Source: Legionella sp. MW5194
GTDB lineage: Bacteria > Pseudomonadota > Gammaproteobacteria > Legionellales > Legionellaceae
Reading direction: 5' to 3'
Assembly (NCBI RefSeq): GCF_016864235.1
Contig: NZ_CP045732.1
Coordinates: 1,364,001 to 1,428,000 of the forward strand
DNA length: 64,000 nucleotides
Shown here piece by piece: positions 29,554-36,975 of this stretch (the stretch's first letter is position 1; every line of letters starts with the position of its first letter). Made by a program: the position numbers and the translations under genes. The notes under the pieces are model-generated. The model searched no databases and was not told the DNA's origin. It worked only from the letters and a program-made list of their open reading frames with translations.

Positions 29554-30852
29554 TTATTTAGATTTAGAGAGAATTAATCTGTAATTTAAATTTATTTGAT
29601 GACCCCGTTTTAATTTTATGGTTATAAACACAGCCCCAATTAATCCATAGACTAATAATGATGGGGATGATGGGAACCCAGTATTTTTTACTAATAATAA
29701 AGAAATCAGTGGTGCAAGACCAGCTGATAAACTAGCAGCTGTGGAGTACAAAATTGACAAAACAGTACAGCGTAATTTAATAGGAAACATCTCCGATAAT
29801 ATCACAGGAACTGTTGCATAATAAGCCCCAGCAGGAATTGCAATCAAAGTTTGTCCTAATAAGAGATTAAAAATATCATGATGAGACAGAACATAAAAAA
29901 ATGGTTGGGAAAGAATCAGAAACCCTATACTAGCAAAGACAACAATTTTTTCTCGATTGATTTTATCAGATAATTTTCCAACTAAAGGAAACACTGCCAA
30001 TAAAACAATTAGTGAGAGTATGTTTGATAAGATAATTTCATGATCTTGAAAATGCCCATATAAGTGAGCTTGCATAGGACCATAAATATAAATTTGAAAA
30101 GTTGTTGTTACCCCTAAACAACTTAAAATAAATACATATACAGATTGGATTTTATTGTCTTTAATATAATTTATTGATTCTGAAAGCAGGTTCTTAAATT
30201 TAGGTTTTGGTCTGTCTGCATAGTACATAATATATTCCATACTTTCAGGAATACATAAACGAATGTATAAGCCAATCGAAGAACCTAATAGTGCAAGAAC
30301 AAAAGGTACACGCCAGATTAACCAATCCTGTTCAGGATAATGATTGGTAAAGTAAGTAACTATCAATGCAACCAGAGAAGCCATCAACATACCTGACATA
30401 GCCCCAAAGGAAGCCCAGCTACCAGAGTAGCCTTTTTTTGATACTTCGGCATTTTCTACTAGATAAGCTGAAGAGTTTAGATATTCTGCTCCACAGGAAA
30501 AGCTTTGGATTATTCTCAGTACTAATAAAGTAATAACTGAAAAAATACCAATAGTACTGTGAGGAGGGATGAAACCAATAAAAGTAGTTGATATACCCAT
30601 CGATAGTATTGAGCCAGCCAGGATAATTTTTCTACCATAAATATCAGACAGTAAACCCATTATCATAGCCCCAATTGGTCTGGCTAAGTATCCAGCAAAG
30701 AAAGTCAGAAATACAAGAAATAAACCTTTTGAAGCATCACCAATCAAATATTTGGCAATGTAGACTGAGAGTAGGCCACAAATAGCCATATCAAATGATT
30801 CGATTAAATTGCCTAATGTGCCTGCCAGTATGATTCGGGTTTGGTGCTTCAT
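29554..30852 (-). CDS. MFS transporter, metabolite:H+ symporter (MHS) type
   Basis: Twelve-helix major facilitator protein of 432 residues in the inner membrane. The N-terminus (GTLGNLIESFDM) and the loop between helices 2 and 3 (GLLSDIYGRKI) match the MHS/ProP branch. ATG at 30852 with AGGA eight bases upstream, only 4 bp after the deformylase gene. Members of this branch import osmolytes and carboxylates, and Legionella has many as nutrient importers. Next to a PKS cluster, export of the product is possible but not shown. Operon position between a deformylase and an O-methyltransferase suggests a dedicated role. Confidence 0.88.
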   Translation of the reverse strand: MKHQTRIILAGTLGNLIESFDMAICGLLSVYIAKYLIGDASKGLFLVFLTFFAGYLARPIGAMIMGLLSDIYGRKIILAGSILSMGISTTFIGFIPPHSTIGIFSVITLLVLRIIQSFSCGAEYLNSSAYLVENAEVSKKGYSGSWASFGAMSGMLMASLVALIVTYFTNHYPEQDWLIWRVPFVLALLGSSIGLYIRLCIPESMEYIMYYADRPKPKFKNLLSESINYIKDNKIQSVYVFILSCLGVTTTFQIYIYGPMQAHLYGHFQDHEIILSNILSLIVLLAVFPLVGKLSDKINREKIVVFASIGFLILSQPFFYVLSHHDIFNLLLGQTLIAIPAGAYYATVPVILSEMFPIKLRCTVLSILYSTAASLSAGLAPLISLLLVKNTGFPSSPSLLVYGLIGAVFITIKLKRGHQINLNYRLILSKSK

Positions 30853-30856
30853 GCGT

Positions 30857-31375
30857 TTATCCTTTACTTTGCATTGCCGATAAGGTAGTTAGTGACTCTT
30901 GATCTTCCACTCGATCTAAAAATAAAAATCCATCCAGGTGATCAATTTCATGCTGAAGGATACGGGCTTCCAAACCTGAAGCCTTTTTGGTAATTCTATT
31001 TCCATCTATGTCAAAGCCTGAATATTCAATTTCCATGGCTCTTGGAACCTCTCCCATTAATTCACCGCAATTAAGGCAACCCTCATAACCAGTTTGAATT
31101 TCTTGGGATAGGATTTTTAATGCAGGATTAATTAATGCAGTATCGGGGATGGGGTATTCTGGTTTTCTCCGTTTGGTGTAAGCAGTACCAAATACAATAA
31201 CGCGTTTGCTGATGCCAATTTGGGGAGCAGCTACGCCTACAGCACCCTTGTCAGCCATAATGCCGAACATGTTCTTAATCAATTCTTTTAACCAGCTGCT
31301 GCCAAATTCTGATTCACCAATTGGCTCAGCGGTTTGTCTTAAAATAGGATCGTTTTTATCTAGGAGTGTGTTCAT
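30857..31375 (-). CDS. def: Peptide deformylase
   Basis: Fe/Zn enzyme that removes the N-formyl group from new proteins. All three motifs are visible: GAVGVAAPQIG (motif 1, about residues 43-53), EGCLNCGE (motif 2, metal Cys; Ser of the usual EGCLS is replaced by Asn) and HEIDHLDG (motif 3, catalytic Glu and two metal His, about 141-148). Length of 172 residues is normal. There is no fmt gene beside it, where housekeeping def usually sits. Instead it lies in a run with a transporter and an O-methyltransferase facing a PKS cluster. A resistant extra copy protecting against a deformylase inhibitor is one possibility; a plain paralogue is another. The start has AGG seven bases upstream. Confidence 0.92.
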   Translation of the reverse strand: MNTLLDKNDPILRQTAEPIGESEFGSSWLKELIKNMFGIMADKGAVGVAAPQIGISKRVIVFGTAYTKRRKPEYPIPDTALINPALKILSQEIQTGYEGCLNCGELMGEVPRAMEIEYSGFDIDGNRITKKASGLEARILQHEIDHLDGFLFLDRVEDQESLTTLSAMQSKG

Positions 31376-31970
31376 AGGGCACCTGATTGTTGATGATTAA
31401 TGTCAGTATGGGCTTAGTAGTTATGCAGGGCTTTTTGTCAGGAAAAGTTAAATACTCTTGAATTTGCCTTAACGCGAACTTGCCCATGGCTAACAATTTT
31501 TCGCAATGAATGGAGCTTTTGTTCTGGATATAGGGATTTATCCGTTTTAATCCAAATGAAAAGATTGCTCTGTAAGAATCATATTCAGTAGGGATGGAGA
31601 TACCTGTGATGAGTCCAGGTTTTGTTTGTTTGTATTTTGTAATTGCTTCTATACAGCCTATATGAGCCAGTTCGCTCCATAATTTCGGTTGATCCTGGCT
31701 GATGAACTCTGGTTGATAGCAACCGTCAAATAGCCAGAGACTTTTCTCAATTAAATTTTGCTCTATAGCTGGGTTGGAGGACATGAAAAAGATCTGTCCT
31801 GCTTGATTGATGAGGGCAATGGAAGCATAGTCTGTTTCTACTTGCCCGAGTACGTCAGAGAACACTTTTCGCATGGTGATATAATGTTCAAAGAGAAAAT
31901 CTTTTGCTTTAGGGTGAAGCCTTACTTCAACAGCTGTTACATCCATATCTACAAACTTCTTAAACGGCAT
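31356..31970 (-). CDS. Sensor-like protein, possibly LuxR autoinducer-binding-like, no DNA-binding domain
   Basis: About 204 residues. I do not firmly recognise it. The pattern of an N-terminal helix pair, a beta-rich middle (YASIALINQAGQIFFMSS) and the segment GLITGISIP followed by SFGL recalls the ligand-binding half of LuxR-type or PAS-like regulators, but no helix-turn-helix follows. The start is uncertain: ATG at 31970 overlaps the HTH gene stop by 11 bp and is preferred over the upstream frame reaching 32027; another ATG lies at 31946. It overlaps the deformylase gene by 20 bp, so it is co-translated with it. A partner of the HTH regulator upstream is a reasonable guess. Confidence 0.6.
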   Translation of the reverse strand: MPFKKFVDMDVTAVEVRLHPKAKDFLFEHYITMRKVFSDVLGQVETDYASIALINQAGQIFFMSSNPAIEQNLIEKSLWLFDGCYQPEFISQDQPKLWSELAHIGCIEAITKYKQTKPGLITGISIPTEYDSYRAIFSFGLKRINPYIQNKSSIHCEKLLAMGKFALRQIQEYLTFPDKKPCITTKPILTLIINNQVPYEHTPR

Positions 31971-32451
31971 GACTGTGCTTTTTTCTTTGTTCTTCGTAGG
32001 AAGAAATGGAACCAATAGCCAAGTCAATGATTTTTAGTAAATTATTTTCCGATGTGTCAATTGCACGTACTTCTTTGATCAATCCTAACACAAAATCGGC
32101 GTAATCGTCATTACTTCCATGAGAAACAGGGTATAAATGATGGCTTTGCTTCAAGATGTAATGAAGTAGTGTTTCATCGATTTCATTCTTCTTTGGCATA
32201 GCATGTCCTTCTTCACCAAAAATTAACCAGCCAGGATTTATTTGAAGATGAAAAGCTAGCTGTTTCACTTTTTCATAGTCTGGTAAAGCATCTCCTCGTA
32301 TATAACGGCGGCAGATTTGTTCAGAGGCACCAGTAAACTCAGCCAGGGTTTTAATACAGATCCCATTTGGCGAGCGAGAGGCGGTATATCCTCTATCTTT
32401 GAGAATGCTAATCAAGCGGTTAGCAAACGATTGATAGGGTCCCTTATTCAT
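31960..32451 (-). CDS. XRE-type helix-turn-helix regulator
   Basis: About 163 residues. An N-terminal lambda-repressor-like HTH is visible (CIKTLAEFTGASEQICRRYI, then LPDYEKVKQLAFHLQINPGWLIFG), followed by a helical C-terminal region. ATG at 32451 has AAGGA seven bases upstream; the frame is open further (to 32544) but that part reads through the AT-rich operator region and has no ribosome site. It heads the five-gene minus-strand run and faces the small gene at 32661 across a region with three copies of an ATATCGTWT half-site, so autoregulation and control of both sides is likely. Confidence 0.8.
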   Translation of the reverse strand: MNKGPYQSFANRLISILKDRGYTASRSPNGICIKTLAEFTGASEQICRRYIRGDALPDYEKVKQLAFHLQINPGWLIFGEEGHAMPKKNEIDETLLHYILKQSHHLYPVSHGSNDDYADFVLGLIKEVRAIDTSENNLLKIIDLAIGSISSYEEQRKKHSHAV

Positions 32452-32495
32452 AAAATTATCCTTGTATTCGAACGTCATAAAAAAATTATCATATA

Positions 32496-32597
32496 AAACG
32501 ATATCATTCAATATCATATCGTATCTTAATATAAATTTCTTCAAAACACATATTGATAATAAAGTTAATATCGTTTTAATATAAGTTTCGTCAAATG
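32496..32597. promoter_or_regulatory. Operator-like repeats between divergent regulators
   Basis: The AT-rich gap between the HTH gene and the small gene at 32661 holds the half-site AAACGATAT (32496-32504), its inverted form ATATCGTAT (32516-32524) and ATATCGTTT (32568-32576). The last two each start a longer direct repeat of about 30 bp (32516-32546 and 32568-32597) differing at a few bases and one gap. Downstream lie two more inverted repeats, GTCAAAT/ATTTGAC (about 32590-32617) and GTGAATT/AATTCAC (about 32618-32638), just before the next gene. Binding by the neighbouring XRE protein is inferred. Confidence 0.5.
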
Positions 32598-32660
32598 ATG
32601 CTAAATGTTAATTTGACGTGAATTGGACTTTAATTCACATGATTTACAGGAGTATGTTTC

Positions 32661-32918
32661 ATGTCCCATGATTATAAAGTAGGTATTTACAAGGGGATTA
32701 TTCAGTATTTGCTAGATGCAACTAATTATTCGTTGCAGCGAATTGCTAACTTATCTAACTCTCCAATTGCATATTTGCAATTGATTTATCACCATAACCG
32801 ATTACCTCAAAATAGAAACGTTGAGCTGAATTTGCTGAAACTATTCGTTCTGTTTATCGATATGGAAATTAAACGAGAGCGGTCAGCCGAGAAGTTTTTA
32901 CTCGCTGAGATGGGCTAA
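32661..32918 (+). CDS. Small hypothetical protein of the integrative element
   Basis: Encodes 85 residues, begins with ATG and has a good AGGAG site (32647-32651). It is rich in Leu, Ile and Asn with a helical look (IIQYLLDATNYSLQRIANLS), and the segment SLQRIANLSNSPIAYLQLIY is compatible with a small helix-turn-helix. It starts a two-gene run with the AlpA-like protein 10 bp downstream and faces the XRE regulator. I do not recognise a named family. A role in control of element excision or transfer is inferred from position. Confidence 0.7.
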   Translation: MSHDYKVGIYKGIIQYLLDATNYSLQRIANLSNSPIAYLQLIYHHNRLPQNRNVELNLLKLFVLFIDMEIKRERSAEKFLLAEMG

Positions 32919-32927
32919 GGGGGCAAT

Positions 32928-33131
32928 ATGCAGGTTTATGATAATAAAATGCCAAAACAGATTTTGTTTATTACTGATTTAGAGGAGCTTCTTGGTCGTA
33001 ACCGTTTGACTTTAAGGCGTTGGTGGACTAGCGGGAAGTTTCCACAACCCGTTAAACTAAATGGCACAACACTGGCGTGGCACTCTGAAACAGTTAGTCA
33101 TTGGATTCAACAAAACATGCGTTTATCTTAG
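32928..33131 (+). CDS. AlpA-like excisionase/regulator
   Basis: A 67-residue MerR-like winged-helix protein of the AlpA type: FITDLEELLGRNRLTLRRWW is the HTH, followed by GKFPQPVKLNGTTLAWHSETVSHWI, the classic layout of phage and island AlpA/Xis proteins that bind near attachment sites and favour excision or integrase expression. ATG at 32928 has AGGGGG upstream; an ATG eight codons in is an alternative. It lies about 1 kb from the integrase gene in the same element, consistent with the recombination-directionality role. A strong hairpin terminator follows directly. Confidence 0.82.
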   Translation: MQVYDNKMPKQILFITDLEELLGRNRLTLRRWWTSGKFPQPVKLNGTTLAWHSETVSHWIQQNMRLS

Positions 33132-33134
33132 CAT

Positions 33135-33159
33135 AATAGCCCATATAATGTGGGCTATT
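33135..33159. terminator. Bidirectional hairpin terminator
   Basis: Perfect 9-bp inverted repeat AATAGCCCA / TGGGCTATT (33135-33143 and 33151-33159) with a 7-base loop, between the converging AlpA-like and Abi_2 genes. It overlaps the Abi_2 stop codon. No long T-run follows on the plus strand, so termination efficiency is uncertain. Confidence 0.6.
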
Positions 33160-34096
33160 GAACTTCTCTCCACAATGGATGATCTATCCAGTTCCTTGGA
33201 ATTCCCATGCTTTCATGAGCCCAATTGTATTTTTCAACAATTGGCTGAATAAGTTTCTCAGATGATATTGCCCAATCTATGCCATTACCAGCTGTGGTTA
33301 GTAATTTTTTGATGATCAACAAGATAATATATGAGCGATCATTTCTTGGTGTAATAGGAGGTAGCCACAATTCATTAATCGCATCAATTTTGGGTTTAAT
33401 GGCTAAATCTTTATTCCAAAGACGGCTATGATGAGCACATATATTTCTTACATAAGTTAGAAAGTATAGCCAATTGACTAAAGTTTTTGGATGTAACTTA
33501 TAACCTTCAGCAATTATCCTTTTGTCTTCATTTTTGAGCCCTTTAAATAAGACAGACAATGAACCAAAGGATAAAACCTCTATTGCCATCCATACTGGTA
33601 AGTTAGGATAACCCAAATATTTATTTTTATAATGCTCAATAAAGTATTCTCTGGAGCGTTCTATCTCGTTATTAATTTGCGTTAACCAAGAACTATGTTC
33701 AAATTGCTGATGGAAATTTTGAGGATTCGACAAAGCAAATGGCCCATAACTATGAGCAAGGTGGTAAGCAATACTGGTTCTTACTGAAATTTCAATTCGC
33801 TCTAACCCATCCATTATCAACAATCTTAGTTTACGATCGAATTCATAGAGATCTATGACGTTTTCAAATGTAACCTTATCTTGAAATTGTTCGGTGATAT
33901 TGCCTGATGTGTCTGAGCGTTTAAATGGCAAGCAGTAGGCACTAAGCCGATAATAGTTGGTATTTGAAAGGCTTTGCAACGCAGAAGGCCAATTATTTAT
34001 AATAAGACCTTTTGCTTGAAGTTTTTCCAGTTGGGCTTGGAAGCTTAGGGCTGGCTTTAGATATTTAATGAGAGGATTATTCATAGTAATGCGCAT
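33155..34096 (-). CDS. Abi_2 (AbiD/AbiF) family abortive-infection protein
   Basis: About 313 residues, of the Abi_2 family linked to phage abortive infection. Visible: the N-terminal NTNYYRLSAYCLPF segment (about residues 44-57), FDRKLRLLIMDGLERIEISVR, and RNICAHHSRLWN, an R-x4-H motif of HEPN ribonucleases (near residue 221). The ATG at 34096 comes directly after the U-run of a small structured RNA with its own promoter; ATG at 34084 is an alternative, and the longer frame to 34120 would run through the RNA hairpin. The integrase gene ends just upstream. Family knowledge: AbiF proteins are paired with a conserved upstream RNA and have been discussed as RNA-controlled toxins related to Cas13. 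Function here is not shown. Confidence 0.9.
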   Translation of the reverse strand: MRITMNNPLIKYLKPALSFQAQLEKLQAKGLIINNWPSALQSLSNTNYYRLSAYCLPFKRSDTSGNITEQFQDKVTFENVIDLYEFDRKLRLLIMDGLERIEISVRTSIAYHLAHSYGPFALSNPQNFHQQFEHSSWLTQINNEIERSREYFIEHYKNKYLGYPNLPVWMAIEVLSFGSLSVLFKGLKNEDKRIIAEGYKLHPKTLVNWLYFLTYVRNICAHHSRLWNKDLAIKPKIDAINELWLPPITPRNDRSYIILLIIKKLLTTAGNGIDWAISSEKLIQPIVEKYNWAHESMGIPRNWIDHPLWREVQ

Positions 34097-34153
34097 AAAA
34101 AAACCGCCAAGGTTACGCAAGGACTTACGTCCTCTAGGCGTGGCGGTTGTGTT
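34097..34153 (-). ncRNA. Candidate abiF-type structured RNA upstream of Abi_2
   Basis: On the minus strand, a predicted transcript of about 57 nt begins about 7 bases after a TATAAT box and ends in seven U. It folds into three stacked stems: outer AACCGCC/GGCGGUU (7 bp), middle ACGC/GCGU (4 bp) and inner AGGAC/GUCCU (5 bp) closed by a GUAA tetraloop. The outer stem plus U-run looks like an intrinsic terminator, so a discrete RNA is plausible. The next three bases are the Abi_2 ATG. Position and shape match the described abiF RNA idea; I cannot run a covariance search. Confidence 0.7.
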
Positions 34154-34159
34154 AAGTTA

Positions 34160-34189
34160 ATTATAGAGCAGTTCATATGACTTTTTCAA
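34160..34189 (-). promoter_or_regulatory. Sigma70-type promoter for the small RNA and Abi_2
   Basis: On the minus strand, TTGAAA (34184-34189) and TATAAT (34160-34165) are separated by 18 bases. The box pair overlaps the stop codon of the integrase gene and sits 7 bases before the structured RNA. Strong by sequence alone. Confidence 0.7.
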
Positions 34190-35367
34190 TCCTTTAATGA
34201 GATTAATCTTGCAATATGGCTTGCCCAAGCATCCAATGCTTCTTTACGTTGGGGTAACATTTCATTTTTATTGTAAGTAGCCATGATGCGAGGCATTTTG
34301 TGGCCAAGGCATTTTTCAATCACTACAGGATCAATATTAAGAAACTCGCCCAATTGTGTGGCGAAGGTTCTCCTCAAATCATGGGCAGTCCATTCAGGAA
34401 TACCCACACGATTCTGAATTCTTTTAATTGCGCGGGGAAGGGCATCTTTGGACATAGGGACATCATTCGTTATGCCTGGAATTACAAAAGGGGAGCAAGA
34501 TTGCTCTTTAAATTGAAGAAGTAATTTTTTTGTAAGTTCACTCAAGTGTATTTTTACAGTTATTCCTCCTTTTGAATGTTGGGGAGGAATAGTCCATAAA
34601 GATTGCTCAAAATCAAATTGATGCCATTGTGCCAGTCGGATTTCACCTGTTCTAACACCAGTTAATATAATAATTTTAATGGCTAACCGAGCTGATCCGG
34701 ACATTTGGCATAGATCACTTTCAAGGAATTTCCAGATAGTTTTTATTTCTTCGGGCAATAGTACTCGCTCCCGAGGCTTTTCCATACCGCCGATATCACG
34801 TGATCGTATATTGGTAGCCGGATTATGTTGAATATAGCCGCGACTCACAGCATAGTTTAGAACTTGTTTAATAGTGCTAAGAATGCGATTAGCGTGAATG
34901 GGTGCTCCTCGTTGTACTATTTTGTCGAGGGCGATTGTAATGTCTTTGGTTTGTAACTTATCAAGCACAGTATCGCCTAATAGAGGAATTATTTCTGAAT
35001 CAATCTGATATTTGATAGGGCGGGGTTGCTTTCTATTTTTAACGGCATAATTTTCGTACCAAGACTGTATTAATTTTGAAAAGGTATTGTCTTCTTTTAA
35101 TTTTTCTAATTTGGTATGTTCTATAGGATTAATCCCTTGCTCTTTTAAGGATTGAGCTTTAATAAGAAACTCACGAGCCTGCTTAAGGCTAATGGCAGGG
35201 TATTTCCCTAAACTCATCTTTTGTCGTTTTCCACCCATGCTAAAACGGTAAAACCAAGACTTGTTACCGCTAGGCATTACTCTAACACCTAATCCAGACG
35301 ATTCTATTTTTTCAAACCAAGTGGTTTCTGGTGCGAGATTTTTAATGTAGCTGTCGATAAATTTCAT
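34186..35367 (-). CDS. int: P4-type tyrosine recombinase (island integrase)
   Basis: Site-specific integrase of 393 residues. The N-terminal Arm-DNA-binding domain (DUF4102-like, FIDSYIKNLAPETTWFEKI) is followed by the SAM-like core-binding domain and the catalytic domain: Arg in TGVRTGEIRLAQW, HDLRRTF, LGHKM and the Tyr nucleophile in ATYNKNEM near residue 366. Length and layout match P4-like integrases that insert genomic islands at tRNA genes. About 170 bp upstream of its start lies a remnant of the 3' half of a tRNA-Thr gene, the likely attachment site. Full length and apparently intact. Confidence 0.94.
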   Translation of the reverse strand: MKFIDSYIKNLAPETTWFEKIESSGLGVRVMPSGNKSWFYRFSMGGKRQKMSLGKYPAISLKQAREFLIKAQSLKEQGINPIEHTKLEKLKEDNTFSKLIQSWYENYAVKNRKQPRPIKYQIDSEIIPLLGDTVLDKLQTKDITIALDKIVQRGAPIHANRILSTIKQVLNYAVSRGYIQHNPATNIRSRDIGGMEKPRERVLLPEEIKTIWKFLESDLCQMSGSARLAIKIIILTGVRTGEIRLAQWHQFDFEQSLWTIPPQHSKGGITVKIHLSELTKKLLLQFKEQSCSPFVIPGITNDVPMSKDALPRAIKRIQNRVGIPEWTAHDLRRTFATQLGEFLNIDPVVIEKCLGHKMPRIMATYNKNEMLPQRKEALDAWASHIARLISLKD

Positions 35368-35537
35368 CTACACAGTCCTTTGTAATTTGGTACCATTTTT
35401 GGTACCAATATTTATGTATAGGTATATTATCAAATGATACTAATTGAATTCATAAAATTCAATAATTTCTTATAAATAAAGGGTTTCTAGCGTTTTTTGA
35501 AATTAAATGATATTATTTGATATCGATATAATAAAGT

Positions 35538-35579
35538 TTCGTAATCAATAGGTCCGCGGTTCGATTCCGCGCAACGGCA
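35538..35579 (+). other. tRNA-Thr(CGT) 3'-half remnant, probable attachment site
   Basis: From the anticodon loop TTCGTAA (35538-35544, anticodon CGT) the sequence continues with the 3' anticodon stem TCAAT, variable loop, T-arm CGCGG-TTCGATT-CCGCG and acceptor strand CAACGGC with discriminator A (35579). The 5' half and the CCA are absent, so this is not a working tRNA. Such 3' fragments are the crossover sites of P4-type integrases. The intact gene should be at the other end of the element, outside the window. Thr identity is inferred from the anticodon only. Confidence 0.75.
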
Positions 35580-35623
35580 TAGTAAAATCAATAAGTTATG
35601 AAATTTTTATAAAGCAAATTGTT

Positions 35624-36906
35624 GGGTCTTTCCCAATTACGGGGGCACTCAATCATCAGCATAGTACTCTAACCCTTGTTCTATAATTTTCAAAGTTTTT
35701 AAAACCATAAGCACGACGTTGAATCAGTTTCATCTTCCGATGAAAGCCTTCAGTGATACCATTTGATTTACTAAATCGCCACATACAAACAACTTCTTCT
35801 TTCCAGTTATCGAGCGTTTTACCTAGAGCTGCTAGAGGTTTAAAGGGGCTTTGCTTCAGTTCGTCGAGCATTTCCAAAAGCGAGGATTAACTGACGTGCT
35901 CGGTTCTTGGTAAGCATTTTTTCATGAGTATATTGTGTAACTGTTGTTGGAATTGATAGACGGCTTCAATAGCTGGATTGTCTGCCAGGAAAGCATCGCG
36001 CTTGGCTTTTTTAAGGGTGTTAATCGTTCAGGCTTGGTTCTTAAGAGCGCCATGATGCCGCGATTGCTTTTGACGTTGCTTGCAAGTTCCCTATAAGTCA
36101 TCATGCATTGGTGTTGCATTAAGCGAATGACATGGAATCGGTCAGCGACTATTTTGGCGTTGGGGAAATGCTTTTTAACGATGGAACGATAGGTAGTGCT
36201 TAAATCGATGCAGACGACTCTAACCCGCTCTTTACCCGGTAAAGCAGCGAGGTAAGCGGCCAGGTCGGTTTCACTTCGCCCTTTGACGATATCAAATACT
36301 TTATTCTTTCTTAAGTTACAGAGTGTTGTAACGAATCCTTGTTTTCGGTTAAAGAAATGTTCATCAATTCCTAAAACGGATGGGCAGTATGCATTGGTCC
36401 GCTCCTTATCTTGTTCTTTATAGTGGCGTTGATACCATCGTTCAATGGTTGCCTTACCCTTCTTAAATAGACTGGCTAACTCGCTTTGAGAAATCCCCGA
36501 GGTATGTTTATGAAAAACAGCGGCTTGTAGACGCCAAGTGGAACGTTGATACTTATTAATACCAGGAAATTGCTGGTTGCCATAACGATGACAACGATTG
36601 CAATAAAGCTTATAGGCTTTGAATTGTAAGAGACTGCGTCTGTGACCTACTAGTTCGTGATGAACAGTACGAATGTAGGAATCTTTCTTGCGCACTTCTT
36701 TACTTTGACAATGGCCACATCTTGGTAATCGGTTGTAAGAAAGTTCCAATATCAAAGGTTGATAACCCCGTACTTTTTTTATGGAAAAGCCAGGTAAATT
36801 TAAGATAAGATCATGTTTCGGCACTTTAATCTCCATTTCGATCGCTAAATCAATGGGTTAGTTTAAACTAACTTGATTAAAGTGCCCCCTTAAATGAGAA
36901 AGAGCC
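35624..36906. mobile_element. ISL3-family insertion sequence with 8-bp target duplication
   Basis: Terminal inverted repeats of 25 bp lie at 35624-35648 and 36882-36906 (about 21 of 25 positions match after reversal; both end in GGGGGCAC inward). The element is flanked by identical AAATTGTT copies (35616-35623 and 36907-36914), the 8-bp duplication usual for ISL3. The transposase inside is frameshifted, so the copy is probably inactive. Confidence 0.88.
35656..36836 (-). pseudogene. ISL3-family transposase, frameshifted
   Basis: The N-terminal 304-residue part (35922-36836) has the ISL3 zinc-finger start (CGHCQSKEVRKKDS), a CNRCHRYG pair, HTH (ISQSELASLFKKGKATIERW) and the catalytic core (LGIDEHFFNRKQG, VCIDLSTTYRSIV, ADRFHVIRLM). 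The frame is then lost near 36030 and the C-terminus resumes in another frame (35656-35877) with SKSNGITEGFHRKMKLIQRRAYGF, the conserved end of DDE ISL3 transposases. At least one frameshift separates the parts, and the first frame ends in unrelated residues. Confidence 0.85.
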
Positions 36907-36975
36907 AAATTGTTTTTGTGTCGCAGCTGTCTCGCAGTAATAAGGAATAATTTAAGATGTTATTAAGGACAGCTC

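Noticed and set aside
35538-35579. Complete tRNA gene
   Set aside because: Only the 3' half is present; no acceptor 5' strand or D-arm precedes it.
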